Shown here: piece after piece, positions 24,043 to 32,470 of the stretch
Numbering within the stretch: the stretch's first letter is position 1
Layout: every line of letters begins with the position of its first letter
NCBI GenBank assembly: GCA_035495555.1
Contig: DATJFQ010000060.1
Coordinates: forward strand, 9,074 to 73,073
Length of the DNA: 64,000 bases
Direction of reading: 5' to 3'
Origin: DATJFQ01 sp035495555
Lineage (GTDB): Bacteria; Acidobacteriota; Vicinamibacteria; Vicinamibacterales; 2-12-FULL-66-21
Notes under the pieces: model-generated
Told to the model about the DNA's origin: nothing
Seen by the model: the letters and a program-made list of their open reading frames with translations, nothing else
Databases searched by the model: none
Translations under genes and position numbers: made by a program

Positions 24043-24493
24043 GCGGCACTTCTTCGAATGCCCCCTCGCCGCTCACCCGGTAAGCGTGGAGTTCGTCGAA
24101 CCCTTCGACCATCTGCGGCGGTTCGAATCGTTTCGCCTTCGTGAAGATCGCGACCTTGGGTACTTTCTCGCGACCCTGACGGCGCTCGTTGCGCCCGATT
24201 GCCTCGCGCGTGGACGCGAGGATGAAGACGCCGACGATCCGGGCGCTGCGCGCCTTCGCGAGGGTGATGATGTCGGCGCGCTCGGCGGCGGAGACGTTGG
24301 TGTTATCGATCGCGATTGAGCGTCCCTCGTCCAGGGCCGCGCGAATTGCCGCATCCTGCCGCGACTGCTTGTCGCGCGCCGAGCGTGGGAACTGGTCCTT
24401 GCTGATGTGAAGATGGGTGCCGGAGAGGCGCTGTGTGTAGAACGTCGTCTTGCCCGCGCCCGGAAGGCCGATGAGGATGACGCACTCCGCCAC
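24008..24493 (-). CDS. P-loop kinase-like protein (polynucleotide kinase type)
   Basis: A 161-residue protein with Walker A GLPGAGKTTFY at residues 9-19, the HISKDQFPR lid region, and DNTNVSAAERADI, a motif of polynucleotide-kinase and Zeta-like P-loop kinases. It is shorter than two-domain PNKP, so only the kinase module is present. Substrate unknown. It overlaps the convergent zinc-binding gene; the last ~11 residues (SAEPNPPAS) may be an extension into that gene. Confidence 0.78.
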   Translation of the reverse strand: MAECVILIGLPGAGKTTFYTQRLSGTHLHISKDQFPRSARDKQSRQDAAIRAALDEGRSIAIDNTNVSAAERADIITLAKARSARIVGVFILASTREAIGRNERRQGREKVPKVAIFTKAKRFEPPQMVEGFDELHAYRVSGEGAFEEVPLKSAEPNPPAS

Positions 24494-24508
24494 GGCCCGG
24501 CCAGTTCG

Positions 24509-24706
24509 CTATTTATCGCCGCTCGCCTGGCGTTTGACGCGCGCCGCCTCGCTGGGGAATGCGACGATCTTCGCCTGTCGCTTCGGCCGGGCGACGAGCC
24601 ACGTTCGTTCGCACTCCTGGCATTCGTATTCGTACAGACCGTGCACGGGCAGTCGTGCGCGTATTCTGGAGGACGTGCAGAACGGGCAGGTTGTCGGACC
24701 GGGCAT
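24509..24706 (-). CDS. Small zinc-ribbon protein
   Basis: A ~65-residue protein from the ATG at 24706. CPFC at residues 7-10 and CQEC near 29-32 form a zinc ribbon, followed by a very basic tail (RPKRQAKIVAF, RVKRQASGDK) suited to nucleic-acid binding. A longer reading from 24742 is open but begins at a non-ATG codon. It sits immediately upstream of the kinase-like gene on the same strand. Confidence 0.62.
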   Translation of the reverse strand: MPGPTTCPFCTSSRIRARLPVHGLYEYECQECERTWLVARPKRQAKIVAFPSEAARVKRQASGDK

Positions 24707-24787
24707 AGCACCAGTGTTCGTCCGGAAGCCTCCCACGCGCAAGCAGAACGTGTAAACTGTTTATACTCTGGTGGTTAGCGCAGTCGA

Positions 24788-24816
24788 TTGACAGCTCGAT
24801 CGCGCGCCGATAGCGT
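24788..24816 (+). promoter_or_regulatory. Sigma-70-like promoter of the VKOR gene
   Basis: A perfect -35 TTGACA (24788-24793), a 17-base spacer, then TAGCGT (24811-24816). The ATG at 24826 is only ten bases beyond the -10, and no Shine-Dalgarno lies between, so the transcript may be leaderless or nearly so. An 11-bp palindrome, TAAACTGTTTA at 24753-24763, lies upstream and could be an operator. Confidence 0.5.
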
Positions 24817-24825
24817 GAAAATCAC

Positions 24826-26004
24826 ATGACCGAACGCGCTTCGTCAATGCTTCTGGCCGTCTTTGCGGCGCTCGGATTGGCCGCGTCTGGCACTGCGACC
24901 TGGGTGCATTACCAACTGATTCGCAATCCGGCTTCGTCGTCTTTCTGCGACGTGAGCGCCAGGATTTCCTGTAAGCAAGCCTATCTGAGCCAATTCGGAT
25001 CGCTTGCGGGCGCACCGGTCGCCGTATGGGGGCTCGGCTTCTTCGTCCTCGTGCTGTTGCTGCTGTGGGGCGCCCGTCGCTCGCCGCAGCTTCGGCAGCA
25101 CGCCCCCGGCTACGTCTTCGCGTTGTCGACGATCGGTCTCGCGTTCGTCCTGTATCTTGCGTATGCGTCGTTCTTCATCCTCAGGGAAGTCTGTCCGCTG
25201 TGTGTGACGACCTACCTGGCCGTCATCGGATTGTTCCTCGTATCGGGCGCCTCGAACAAAGATTCGATGACGGTGGTGGCGGGGCGGGCCTTGCGAGATC
25301 TTGGCGTGCTCGCCGCCAGTCCGGTCGCGCTCGTGGTCGCGCTTCTGTTCGTCGGCGGAGTGGCGTCCGCAGTCGCCTTCTTCCCGAAGCCTGAGGAGCG
25401 GCCCGTGGTCGCCCCGCAGCCTCTGACCGACGATCAGAGAGGTGATCTCGAGCGGTGGTGGAACGTCCAGCCCCGCATGACGCTGCCGATCTCGAACGAC
25501 GGCGCGAAGGTCCTGCTCGTCAAATTCAGCGACTACCAGTGCCCGGGCTGCCGCGCAACGTATTTTGCCTACGAGCCGCTGCTTGCCAGGTACAAGGACC
25601 GGCCCGCGGACTTCAAATACGTGCTCGAGCACTTTCCGCTGAGCGCCGAGTGCAATCCGGCGGTCAAGGCCGTGGTTCATCCGGTGTCGTGCACGGCAGC
25701 AGCCGCCGTCGTCATGGCCGGGCCGAAGGGCACGGCGGACAAGCTGAACGACTGGCTGTTTCTTCACCAGGATCAACTGAGCCCCGCGCGCGTTCGCGAG
25801 GCGGCGCAGGAGGTCGGCGGCATTTCCGATTTCAACTCTGAATGGCCTGCGGCCCTCGCAGAAATCCGGAAACAAGGAGAGCTGGGGGGCGAATTGAAGG
25901 TGGATCAGACGCCGACATATTTCCTCAACGGCCGTCGCATCGCCCCGGCGATCAGCGCCGAAGCGATGGAGTTCCTGATCGAGTTGGAACTGAAGGGTAA
26001 ATAA
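24826..26004 (+). CDS. VKOR-DsbA (thioredoxin-fold) fusion, disulfide-bond formation
   Basis: A 392-residue fusion. Residues ~8-155 form a vitamin K epoxide reductase four-helix membrane domain with the loop pair in FCDVSARISC and the active-site CPLC (about 125-128). Residues ~215-390 form a DsbA-type thioredoxin domain with CPGC (near 237-240), cis-Pro region DQTPTYFLNG, and a second Cys pair typical of these oxidases. VKOR passes electrons from the oxidase to quinone, replacing DsbB. Single-copy, no operon partner visible. Confidence 0.92.
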   Translation: MTERASSMLLAVFAALGLAASGTATWVHYQLIRNPASSSFCDVSARISCKQAYLSQFGSLAGAPVAVWGLGFFVLVLLLLWGARRSPQLRQHAPGYVFALSTIGLAFVLYLAYASFFILREVCPLCVTTYLAVIGLFLVSGASNKDSMTVVAGRALRDLGVLAASPVALVVALLFVGGVASAVAFFPKPEERPVVAPQPLTDDQRGDLERWWNVQPRMTLPISNDGAKVLLVKFSDYQCPGCRATYFAYEPLLARYKDRPADFKYVLEHFPLSAECNPAVKAVVHPVSCTAAAAVVMAGPKGTADKLNDWLFLHQDQLSPARVREAAQEVGGISDFNSEWPAALAEIRKQGELGGELKVDQTPTYFLNGRRIAPAISAEAMEFLIELELKGK

Positions 26005-26008
26005 ACTT

Positions 26009-26151
26009 AATTCCCAACTCCCAACTCCCAAGTTCAATTCCAAGACCCCTTTTTCCCATCCGCCGGCCAGGGCGCAGACAGACCTCGGCTTTGGGATTTG
26101 GAATTGTTGGGAATTGGGGATTGGGAATTGGGAATTGGAAGGTGGGAGTTA
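26009..26151. repeat. Inverted pair of heptad arrays (AATTCCC / GGAATTG)
   Basis: Immediately after the VKOR stop are AATTCCC, AACTCCC, AACTCCC in register (26009-26029). At 26110-26151 six consecutive 7-base units (GGAATTG, GGGATTG, GGAATTG twice, GAAGGTG, GGAGTTA) form the complementary arm, with a further GGAATTG at 26100. The arms can pair between two convergent genes. The AACTCCC unit also starts the array at 23530. Confidence 0.72.
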
Positions 26152-26169
26152 ATGTCGAACTCCTGCTCG

Positions 26170-26616
26170 TCATCTTCCCCTGAGAGCCCACGTCCCTTGC
26201 AGACCGGCGCTCCGCCATGCGCCGGCGAGCTGCTTCTCAACAGTGGACCGCAGAAGATCAGCGAAAGACGAGGGGCTGCCTTCGACGTCGGCCTGCCAGG
26301 TTCCGGATCGCGCCGCACCGGAGCTGGCCCTCGCAGACCATGTCCCGCTCCATCTGCCGGCGGTTCGGGTCGCCGACCACGTTCCGCTCGCGACGATTCT
26401 CGCTCCGCTGTCCACGAGCGTCCACGCGCCGGTCGCGCGGTTCGGCGCGTTCGCCTGAACCTCCGCCGTCCAGGTGCCTTGCAGTGCCGGCCGCGTGCCC
26501 ACGCTTGCAGCCCAGGACCCGCGCAGGCGTGATCCCGTGTTTTCCTGCGCGACGCCAGCCGAACCGGCCACGAAAGCGAGCAGCAGCGCAACGGCGAGCG
26601 CCAGGACCGATCTCAT
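26170..26616 (-). CDS. Secreted protein with repeated GTW strands
   Basis: A 148-residue protein with a signal peptide (hydrophobic to about residue 23, GVAQEN). The mature part is eight short units of the form [LSA]xG[ATS]Wxx: GSWAA, GTWTA, GAWTL, GTWSA, GTWSA, GTWQA, GAWRS, GTWAL, each probably one beta strand. This suggests a small beta-barrel or propeller-like envelope protein. I know of no named family. It lies upstream of a tract of heptad repeats and downstream of the PKD-like gene. Confidence 0.68.
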   Translation of the reverse strand: MRSVLALAVALLLAFVAGSAGVAQENTGSRLRGSWAASVGTRPALQGTWTAEVQANAPNRATGAWTLVDSGARIVASGTWSATRTAGRWSGTWSARASSGAARSGTWQADVEGSPSSFADLLRSTVEKQLAGAWRSAGLQGTWALRGR

Positions 26617-26653
26617 CGAGGCAGTGTTCTCGAAATCGGGCCTCGCCGTCCAC

Positions 26654-27538
26654 TCAGCGAACGATCAGCTGCGCGTCGGCGTAGCCGTCGCACGGGTCGT
26701 CGGGCAACGCCGAAACGTAGATAGTCCCGGCATCGAGATAGGTGTGGAAGATGCGCTGAGGAAACGCGCCCGTGACCACGGCGTTGCCTCCGTCGCCGAA
26801 GTCTACGGTCGTGCGGCAGTTTCCGTTCCCGTAGACCACGATCGATGTGCGGCGTCCGCGGCTCGTCGGAGCGGGAGAGACGTCGACGCGGGTGACGCTC
26901 CCGTGCGCGACGGTGTCACCGGCTACCTGCAGCCGCTCCGTGAATGTCCCGGAGCACGGGGCTACTGGACTCACCATGACCGTGTAGGTGGTGGCGACCG
27001 AATAGGTGTGCTCGATGGATTGCGGCAGCGTCCCTGACACGCGCTGGCGGTTGCCATCGCCGAAGTCGACGTCGAAGGCGCAGGAATCGGAGCCGCTGAC
27101 CGTGATCTTCACCGGCTCGCGGACGGAGGCGGTCGACGGCTGGAAGTCCACCGAGGTTACCTTTCCGGACTGCTGCGGCGGGGAGGGTGGTGGCGGCGGC
27201 GGTCCGCTGATCGTGATCCGCGTCGTCGCCGTGCGGTCGCAGTTCCCCATGCCGGTGGCCTTGATCGTATAGGCGCCCCCGTACTCGTACGTGTGTCCCT
27301 TCGTAATGGGGAGCTGTTCAATCGCGTAGGTAAGCGCGGTGCCGTCGCCGTAGTCGATGTTGACCGCGCCGCAGGGATTGACGCCGGTCACGTCGACCGC
27401 GACCTGTTGTCCGGCGCGGGCGGACTTCGCGGCGGCGACTCCGGTCACGGTGCCGCGCTGTTGCTGCGCCGCAATGCCGAGCGCGCCTGCAAAGACGACG
27501 ATCGCCGCACAGGATGATGTCAATGCGCGGGGATGCAT
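26654..27538 (-). CDS. Secreted PKD-like repeat protein
   Basis: A 294-residue secreted protein: signal peptide to about residue 25, then three Ig/PKD-like modules marked by YGDG or FGDG and HTY (DYGDGTAL...GHTYEYGG, DFGDGNRQ...EHTYSV, DFGDGGNA...FHTYLD). A PPPPPPSPPQQ linker joins the first module to the second. PKD modules mediate protein or polysaccharide contacts at the surface. Cys pairs occur within each module. Confidence 0.78.
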   Translation of the reverse strand: MHPRALTSSCAAIVVFAGALGIAAQQQRGTVTGVAAAKSARAGQQVAVDVTGVNPCGAVNIDYGDGTALTYAIEQLPITKGHTYEYGGAYTIKATGMGNCDRTATTRITISGPPPPPPSPPQQSGKVTSVDFQPSTASVREPVKITVSGSDSCAFDVDFGDGNRQRVSGTLPQSIEHTYSVATTYTVMVSPVAPCSGTFTERLQVAGDTVAHGSVTRVDVSPAPTSRGRRTSIVVYGNGNCRTTVDFGDGGNAVVTGAFPQRIFHTYLDAGTIYVSALPDDPCDGYADAQLIVR

Positions 27539-27646
27539 GTGTCAGCGCTCCGTCTTGTTTTGCGGTCGCTCATGGCTGTCGGCGCGGCGTCGACAGGTCT
27601 CGGGTGCAACCGGGATGCCGCGAGACGGCTGAGCCTGTTTCTCTCT

Positions 27647-28117
27647 TTAGAGACTCTCGAGCCAGGGCTTCAGAATCTCCTGGACGACGGCGTCGCGTTC
27701 ACATCCCAGCCGTTGCACTTCGATGTCGCCGCGGCTGTTCTGATCGAATTCCAGCGTCTGCGACTCGTCCGGTACCGATTTGCCCTTCACCGTCCGGTTG
27801 ATCGCGAGCCGTGCCGGAATGTCGGGCGTTTTCGGATCGAAGGGGAGCAGCTTGATCTTGCATTTCGACCGCACCCCGTCGGCGCTCTGCTCCGCGATGA
27901 TGTATTCGTCCGCGTCCTGAAGACAGGAAAGGATCCTGGTCCCGAACGCTTCGTTGTAGGTGCGGAGCACGTCTTCGATCGCCGGTCCGAGGGACGTGAA
28001 GAACACTTCGGCGGCCGTGCTGATATCTTCGAGCCGGCGGAGGTCGCGGTTCCGCTGAGCCTCGCGTTCCTTCCGCATCATGACGATGCGCCGGACCCAT
28101 TCAGAGCTGTTACTCAT
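27647..28117 (-). CDS. Hypothetical cytoplasmic protein
   Basis: A 156-residue soluble protein, highly charged N-terminus (KEREAQRNRDLRRLEDI), a central helical stretch and a beta-containing C-terminal half ending VVQEILKPWLESL. No family recognised. No membrane segment or signal. It stands alone between two secreted-protein genes and a repeat region; 108 bp without features separate it from the PKD-like gene. Confidence 0.62.
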   Translation of the reverse strand: MSNSSEWVRRIVMMRKEREAQRNRDLRRLEDISTAAEVFFTSLGPAIEDVLRTYNEAFGTRILSCLQDADEYIIAEQSADGVRSKCKIKLLPFDPKTPDIPARLAINRTVKGKSVPDESQTLEFDQNSRGDIEVQRLGCERDAVVQEILKPWLESL

Positions 28118-28154
28118 GGGTCGCGATCGTAACCCATGACGACCGGCGGCTGCG

Positions 28155-28257
28155 CCGCCGGGGTGCTATGGGCTTGTGTGCCTCGGATGGGTGCTGGGAC
28201 TTCGCGCTTCGCGCGGGTGCTTGGCGGCTGGGTGCCTCGGATGGGTGCTGGTTACGA
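28155..28257. repeat. AGCACCC-word tract with a 20-bp direct repeat
   Basis: On the minus strand AGCACCC recurs four times. A perfect 20-bp direct repeat (GTGCCTCGGATGGGTGCTGG on the plus strand) lies at 28178-28197 and 28232-28251, 54 bases apart. The word is close to the GCACC heptad of the array at 29282. No gene is present in 28118-28388. Confidence 0.65.
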
Positions 28258-28383
28258 GCGAGAGACCGTGTAGGGGAGTTCGACGGGCGAAGCCCCGGAC
28301 GATAAGGCGAACGGAGTGGAGCGACCGGCGGAGCGGGAGCGGAAGGGAGTGAGCTTGGCGGGGTACGGGGGCCCCCGCCTATC
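28249..28383. repeat. GC-rich hairpin element, copy B (reverse)
   Basis: On the minus strand: GGGGCTTCGCCC, then TCG, ACTCCCCTACAC and CTCTCGCTCG, the same order as copies A and C. On the plus side the region continues with GCGGAGCGGGAGCGG words and ends with a perfect 12-bp palindrome CGGGGGCCCCCG at 28366-28377, just before tRNA-Leu. Confidence 0.55.
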
Positions 28384-28388
28384 AAGAT

Positions 28389-28475
28389 TGGTGCGGAAGA
28401 TAGGATTCGAACCTACACGGTATTGCTACCGCCAGCCCCTCAAGCTGGTGCGTCTGCCAGTTTCGCCACTTCCGC
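28389..28475 (-). tRNA. tRNA-Leu(GAG)
   Basis: An 87-nt class II tRNA with encoded CCA. Acceptor stem GCGGAAG pairs with CTTCCGC, the anticodon stem CCAGC/GCTGG encloses loop TTGAGGG (anticodon GAG), the T loop is GTTCGAATCC, and the long variable arm is present. It lies ten bases downstream of secG, an arrangement common in bacteria. Confidence 0.95.
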
Positions 28476-28485
28476 GAAAAGAGGG

Positions 28486-28794
28486 TTACTTGCCCGGCTT
28501 CTGCGTCGAGGGCGGCTTGACCGGTGCCGTGCGGGCGCCGCTCATCACCGAGCCCGGACCACGCTGGCCGAAGACGCCGAGGATGATGGCTCCGAGCATG
28601 AACAGCACGCCCAGGACCGTTGTCGCGCGCGTGAGCACCGTCGCACCGGAGCGCGCGCCAAATGCGGTCTGGCTGCTGCCGCCGCCGCCGAACGCGCTCG
28701 CCATGTCGCCGCCCTTGCCCTGCTGAAGCAGCACGACGAGCAGCAGCAACAGACAGATAATCATGTACAAGGTGACGAGGACGTAGTAAACCAT
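28486..28794 (-). CDS. secG: SecG, protein-export membrane subunit
   Basis: A 102-residue protein with two membrane segments (residues ~3-24 and ~58-76), separated by the glycine-rich loop QQGKGGDMASAFGGGGS that is the SecG hallmark. It assists the SecYE channel in protein export. The Pro/Lys-rich tail (APVKPPSTQKPGK) is typical of the phylum-level extension. It is divergent by 20 bp from an inverted DinB-like gene that separates it from tpiA. Confidence 0.93.
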   Translation of the reverse strand: MVYYVLVTLYMIICLLLLLVVLLQQGKGGDMASAFGGGGSSQTAFGARSGATVLTRATTVLGVLFMLGAIILGVFGQRGPGSVMSGARTAPVKPPSTQKPGK

Positions 28795-28814
28795 AAAAGA
28801 AAGAGTATACCACC

Positions 28815-29273
28815 ATGCGAGAACAGCTCGCCGCGGCGCTCGACTGGGGCGACGCTCACGCGGACTTCGACCGGGCGGTCGAGGATTTCCCGCCGGATCT
28901 GCGCGGCCGCCGCGTCAGAGGTCTCCCGTACACGGCCTGGCAGATCGTGGAGCACCTCCGCATTGCGCAGCAGGATCTGCTCGAGTTCGCGACGAACCGG
29001 AAATACCGCGAGAAGTCCTGGCCGGCCGACTACTGGCCGAAGGACCCGGCGCCGCCGAATACCCGCGCGTGGAACGCCAGCATCGCGGCGTTCCGCGAGG
29101 ATCGCGCGGCGCTGAAGCGTCTCGCGAAGAACCCGAAGGTCCGGCTGACGGCAAGGATCCCGCACGGCAAAGGCCAGACCTACGCGCGCGAGATCCTGCT
29201 CGCGATCGACCACAACGCGTATCACGTGGGCGAGCTGATCGTGCTGCGCCGCCTGCTCGGCGCCTGGCGTTAG
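28815..29273 (+). CDS. DinB-family protein
   Basis: A 152-residue four-helix DinB-like protein: metal-ligand His candidates in IVEHLRIAQQD (near 46) and in AIDHNAYHVGELIVLRR at the end. Possible metal-dependent thiol-transferase or unknown role. It is unrelated in detail to the DinB protein at 21341. Oddity: it points opposite to the tpiA and secG genes on either side. Confidence 0.85.
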   Translation: MREQLAAALDWGDAHADFDRAVEDFPPDLRGRRVRGLPYTAWQIVEHLRIAQQDLLEFATNRKYREKSWPADYWPKDPAPPNTRAWNASIAAFREDRAALKRLAKNPKVRLTARIPHGKGQTYAREILLAIDHNAYHVGELIVLRRLLGAWR

Positions 29274-29281
29274 CGGTCGCC

Positions 29282-29337
29282 GCACCGAGCGCCGCGCACC
29301 TCGCACGGAGCACCGCGCACCGAGCACGCAGCACCCG
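29282..29337. repeat. Eight-unit heptanucleotide array (GCACCNN)
   Basis: Eight consecutive 7-base units in perfect register: GCACCGA, GCGCCGC, GCACCTC, GCACGGA, GCACCGC, GCACCGA, GCACGCA, GCACCCG. It occupies all but a few bases of the 66-bp gap between the convergent DinB and tpiA genes. Confidence 0.82.
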
Positions 29338-29339
29338 GC

Positions 29340-30098
<759 letters not shown>

Positions 30099-30118
30099 AC
30101 AAATATCGAGGCCGAACT

Positions 30119-31309
30119 CTACCTGTCCGGGAGCGCCGCGACGCCTGGCAGCTCGCGGCCGCCGAGGAATTCGAGCGACGCGCCGCCGCCGGTGGAAATA
30201 TGCGTGATGCGGTCGCTCACGCCAGCCTTCGCCACCGCCGCGATGGAATCCCCGCCGCCGATGACGGTCGTCCCCGTCACGTCGGCGACGGCGCAGGCGA
30301 CCGCCATGGTTCCGGCGGCGAAGGCATCGATCTCGAATACGCCCATGGGGCCATTCCAGACGACCGTCTTCGCTTCGCCAATCACGGAGCAATACATCTC
30401 GATGGTCTTCGGCCCGATGTCGAGCCCCATCCGCTGGCCGATGGCGGGATCGTTGACTGCGAGCACCTCGTAAGGAACGCCCGCCGCGATTTTCTCCGCG
30501 ACAACGTGATCGGACGGCAGTTCGAACCGCAGCCCCCGCGACTGCGCGCGTTGTCCGATGTCGCGCGCCGCATCGAGCAGGTCGTCCTCGACCAGCGATC
30601 GTCCGACAGGCAGCCCGTGCGCCTTGAAGAAGGTGTACGCCATCGCGCCGCCGACGAGCAGCGCGTCGACGCGCGGGATCAGGTTCTCGATGACCTCCAG
30701 CTTGTCGGAGACCTTCGCCCCTCCAAGGACCGCAACGAGCGGCCGATCCGGATTGTGGAGCACGCGGCCCAGATGCTCCAGTTCCGCGGCCATGAGCAGG
30801 CCCGCGGCCGCGTCCTTCACGAACCGAACCACGCCTTCGGTCGAGGCGTGCGCCCGGTGCGCCGACCCGAACGCATCGTCGACGTAAATGTCGGCGAGCG
30901 ACGCGAGCTGCTGCGCGAACGCGGGATCGTTCTTCTCCTCCTCCGGATGAAAACGGAGGTTCTCGAGCAGCACCACACCGTTCGCCCCGGCGCGGTCGAT
31001 CGCCGCTGACGCGGAAGGGCCGATGCAGTCGTCCGCGAACTCGACCGGACGTCCGAGCAGCTCCGACAGCCGCACGGCCACCGGCCGCAGCGAGTACTCG
31101 GGGTTGCGTTGTCCCTTCGGCCGCCCGAGGTGCGAGCACAGAATCACGGTCGCGCCGTGGTCGAGCGCGTAGCGGATCGTCGGCAGCGAGGCGCGAATGC
31201 GCGTGTCATCGGTAATCGCGCCGTTCTTGATCGGCACGTTGAAATCGACGCGCATCAACACGCGATTCCCATCGAGCGCGAGATCCGTGATGCTCCGCTT
31301 GGGCGTCAC
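30119..31309 (-). CDS. pgk: Phosphoglycerate kinase
   Basis: Transfers phosphate from 1,3-bisphosphoglycerate to ADP. 396 residues. RVDFNVPIKNG near residue 20 and SHLGRPKG near 60 are N-domain substrate motifs; VLGGAKVSDKLEV near 192 and the C-terminal GGGDSIAAV segment are the nucleotide site. The GTG at 31309 overlaps the gap stop (GTGA), so it is translated in step with gap. Confidence 0.96.
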   Translation of the reverse strand: MTPKRSITDLALDGNRVLMRVDFNVPIKNGAITDDTRIRASLPTIRYALDHGATVILCSHLGRPKGQRNPEYSLRPVAVRLSELLGRPVEFADDCIGPSASAAIDRAGANGVVLLENLRFHPEEEKNDPAFAQQLASLADIYVDDAFGSAHRAHASTEGVVRFVKDAAAGLLMAAELEHLGRVLHNPDRPLVAVLGGAKVSDKLEVIENLIPRVDALLVGGAMAYTFFKAHGLPVGRSLVEDDLLDAARDIGQRAQSRGLRFELPSDHVVAEKIAAGVPYEVLAVNDPAIGQRMGLDIGPKTIEMYCSVIGEAKTVVWNGPMGVFEIDAFAAGTMAVACAVADVTGTTVIGGGDSIAAVAKAGVSDRITHISTGGGASLEFLGGRELPGVAALPDR

Positions 31310-32313
31310 AGCCCCTTCTTGATCATGAGCCGCAGCAGGTCGATGCAGCGGTTGGCATAGCCCCACTCGTTGTCGTACCACGCCAGCGTCTTCACGAAAT
31401 CGCCGTCCATCACCTTCGTGTACCCGGCGTCGACGATGCACGAGTGCGGGTTGCCGCGGAAATCGATCGAGACGAGCGGCGCCGTGACGTATTCCATGAT
31501 GCCCTTCAGCGGACCCTCGGCCGCAGCCTTGAAGGCGCCGTTGAGTTCCTCGGCCGACGTTTTCCTGCCTACCTTCGCGACGAGATCCACGACCGACACG
31601 TTCGGCGTCGGCACGCGCATCGAGATGCCGTCGAGTTTGCCCTTCAGTTCCGGCAGCACCTCACCAACCGCGACCGCGGCGCCCGTCGTCGTCGGGATGA
31701 TCGACAGTGCCGCCGCCCGCGCTCGACGCAGGTCCTTGTGCGGAAGGTCGAGCAACTGCTGGTCGTTGGTGTAGGCATGGACGGTCGTCATCCAGCCTTC
31801 CCGGATGCCGACGGTTTCGTGGAGCACCTTGGCCAGCGGCGCGAGGCAGTTCGTCGTGCACGACGCGTTCGAGATGATCTGCTGCGTCTTCGGGTCGTAC
31901 TTGTCGTCGTTGACGCCCATCACGAGCGTCACATCGGGCTTCTTGGCCGGCGCCGTCACGATCACCTTCTTCGCTCCCGCCGCGAGGTGCTTGGCAGCGG
32001 AATCACGATCCGTGAACAGCCCGGTCGATTCAAAGACGACGTCGACGCCCAGATCCTTCCACGGCAACTGGGCGGGATCTTTCACCGAGAGGACCTGGAA
32101 TTGGTCGCCCTCGACCGAGATGGTGTCGCCGCTCGCCGTGATGTTCGCGTGAAGATTGCCGAGAATCGAATCGTACTTGAGCAGGTGCGCCAGCGTCGCG
32201 GCGTTGGTCAGATCATTGACCGCGACGAAATCCAGATCGCTCGAACCGAGCGCCGCGCGCATGATGTTGCGGCCGATGCGGCCGAATCCGTTGATGCCAA
32301 CCTTTGTGGCCAT
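31306..32313 (-). CDS. gap: Glyceraldehyde-3-phosphate dehydrogenase
   Basis: Oxidises glyceraldehyde-3-phosphate to 1,3-bisphosphoglycerate with NAD. 335 residues from the ATG at 32313, which has GGAGGGAG just upstream. INGFGRIGRN is the Rossmann start, SNASCTTNCLAP holds the catalytic Cys (near 152) and HAYTNDQ its partner region. First gene of the gap-pgk-tpiA operon, divergent from the LPS operon with 157 bp between them. Confidence 0.97.
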   Translation of the reverse strand: MATKVGINGFGRIGRNIMRAALGSSDLDFVAVNDLTNAATLAHLLKYDSILGNLHANITASGDTISVEGDQFQVLSVKDPAQLPWKDLGVDVVFESTGLFTDRDSAAKHLAAGAKKVIVTAPAKKPDVTLVMGVNDDKYDPKTQQIISNASCTTNCLAPLAKVLHETVGIREGWMTTVHAYTNDQQLLDLPHKDLRRARAAALSIIPTTTGAAVAVGEVLPELKGKLDGISMRVPTPNVSVVDLVAKVGRKTSAEELNGAFKAAAEGPLKGIMEYVTAPLVSIDFRGNPHSCIVDAGYTKVMDGDFVKTLAWYDNEWGYANRCIDLLRLMIKKGL

Positions 32314-32470
32314 TGACTCCCTCCATCGACCACCTTGCCCCGCCTCCATGCGCGGAAAAAGGGCCAACTCTCCAAACGACTGATTTTACAGTACGTCCAC
32401 GATGGGCGGGGAGGCGGCCAGTCGGTGCGGTAAACTAAGCGGCACACCCGGCAACCCGTGTCCGTCCACC

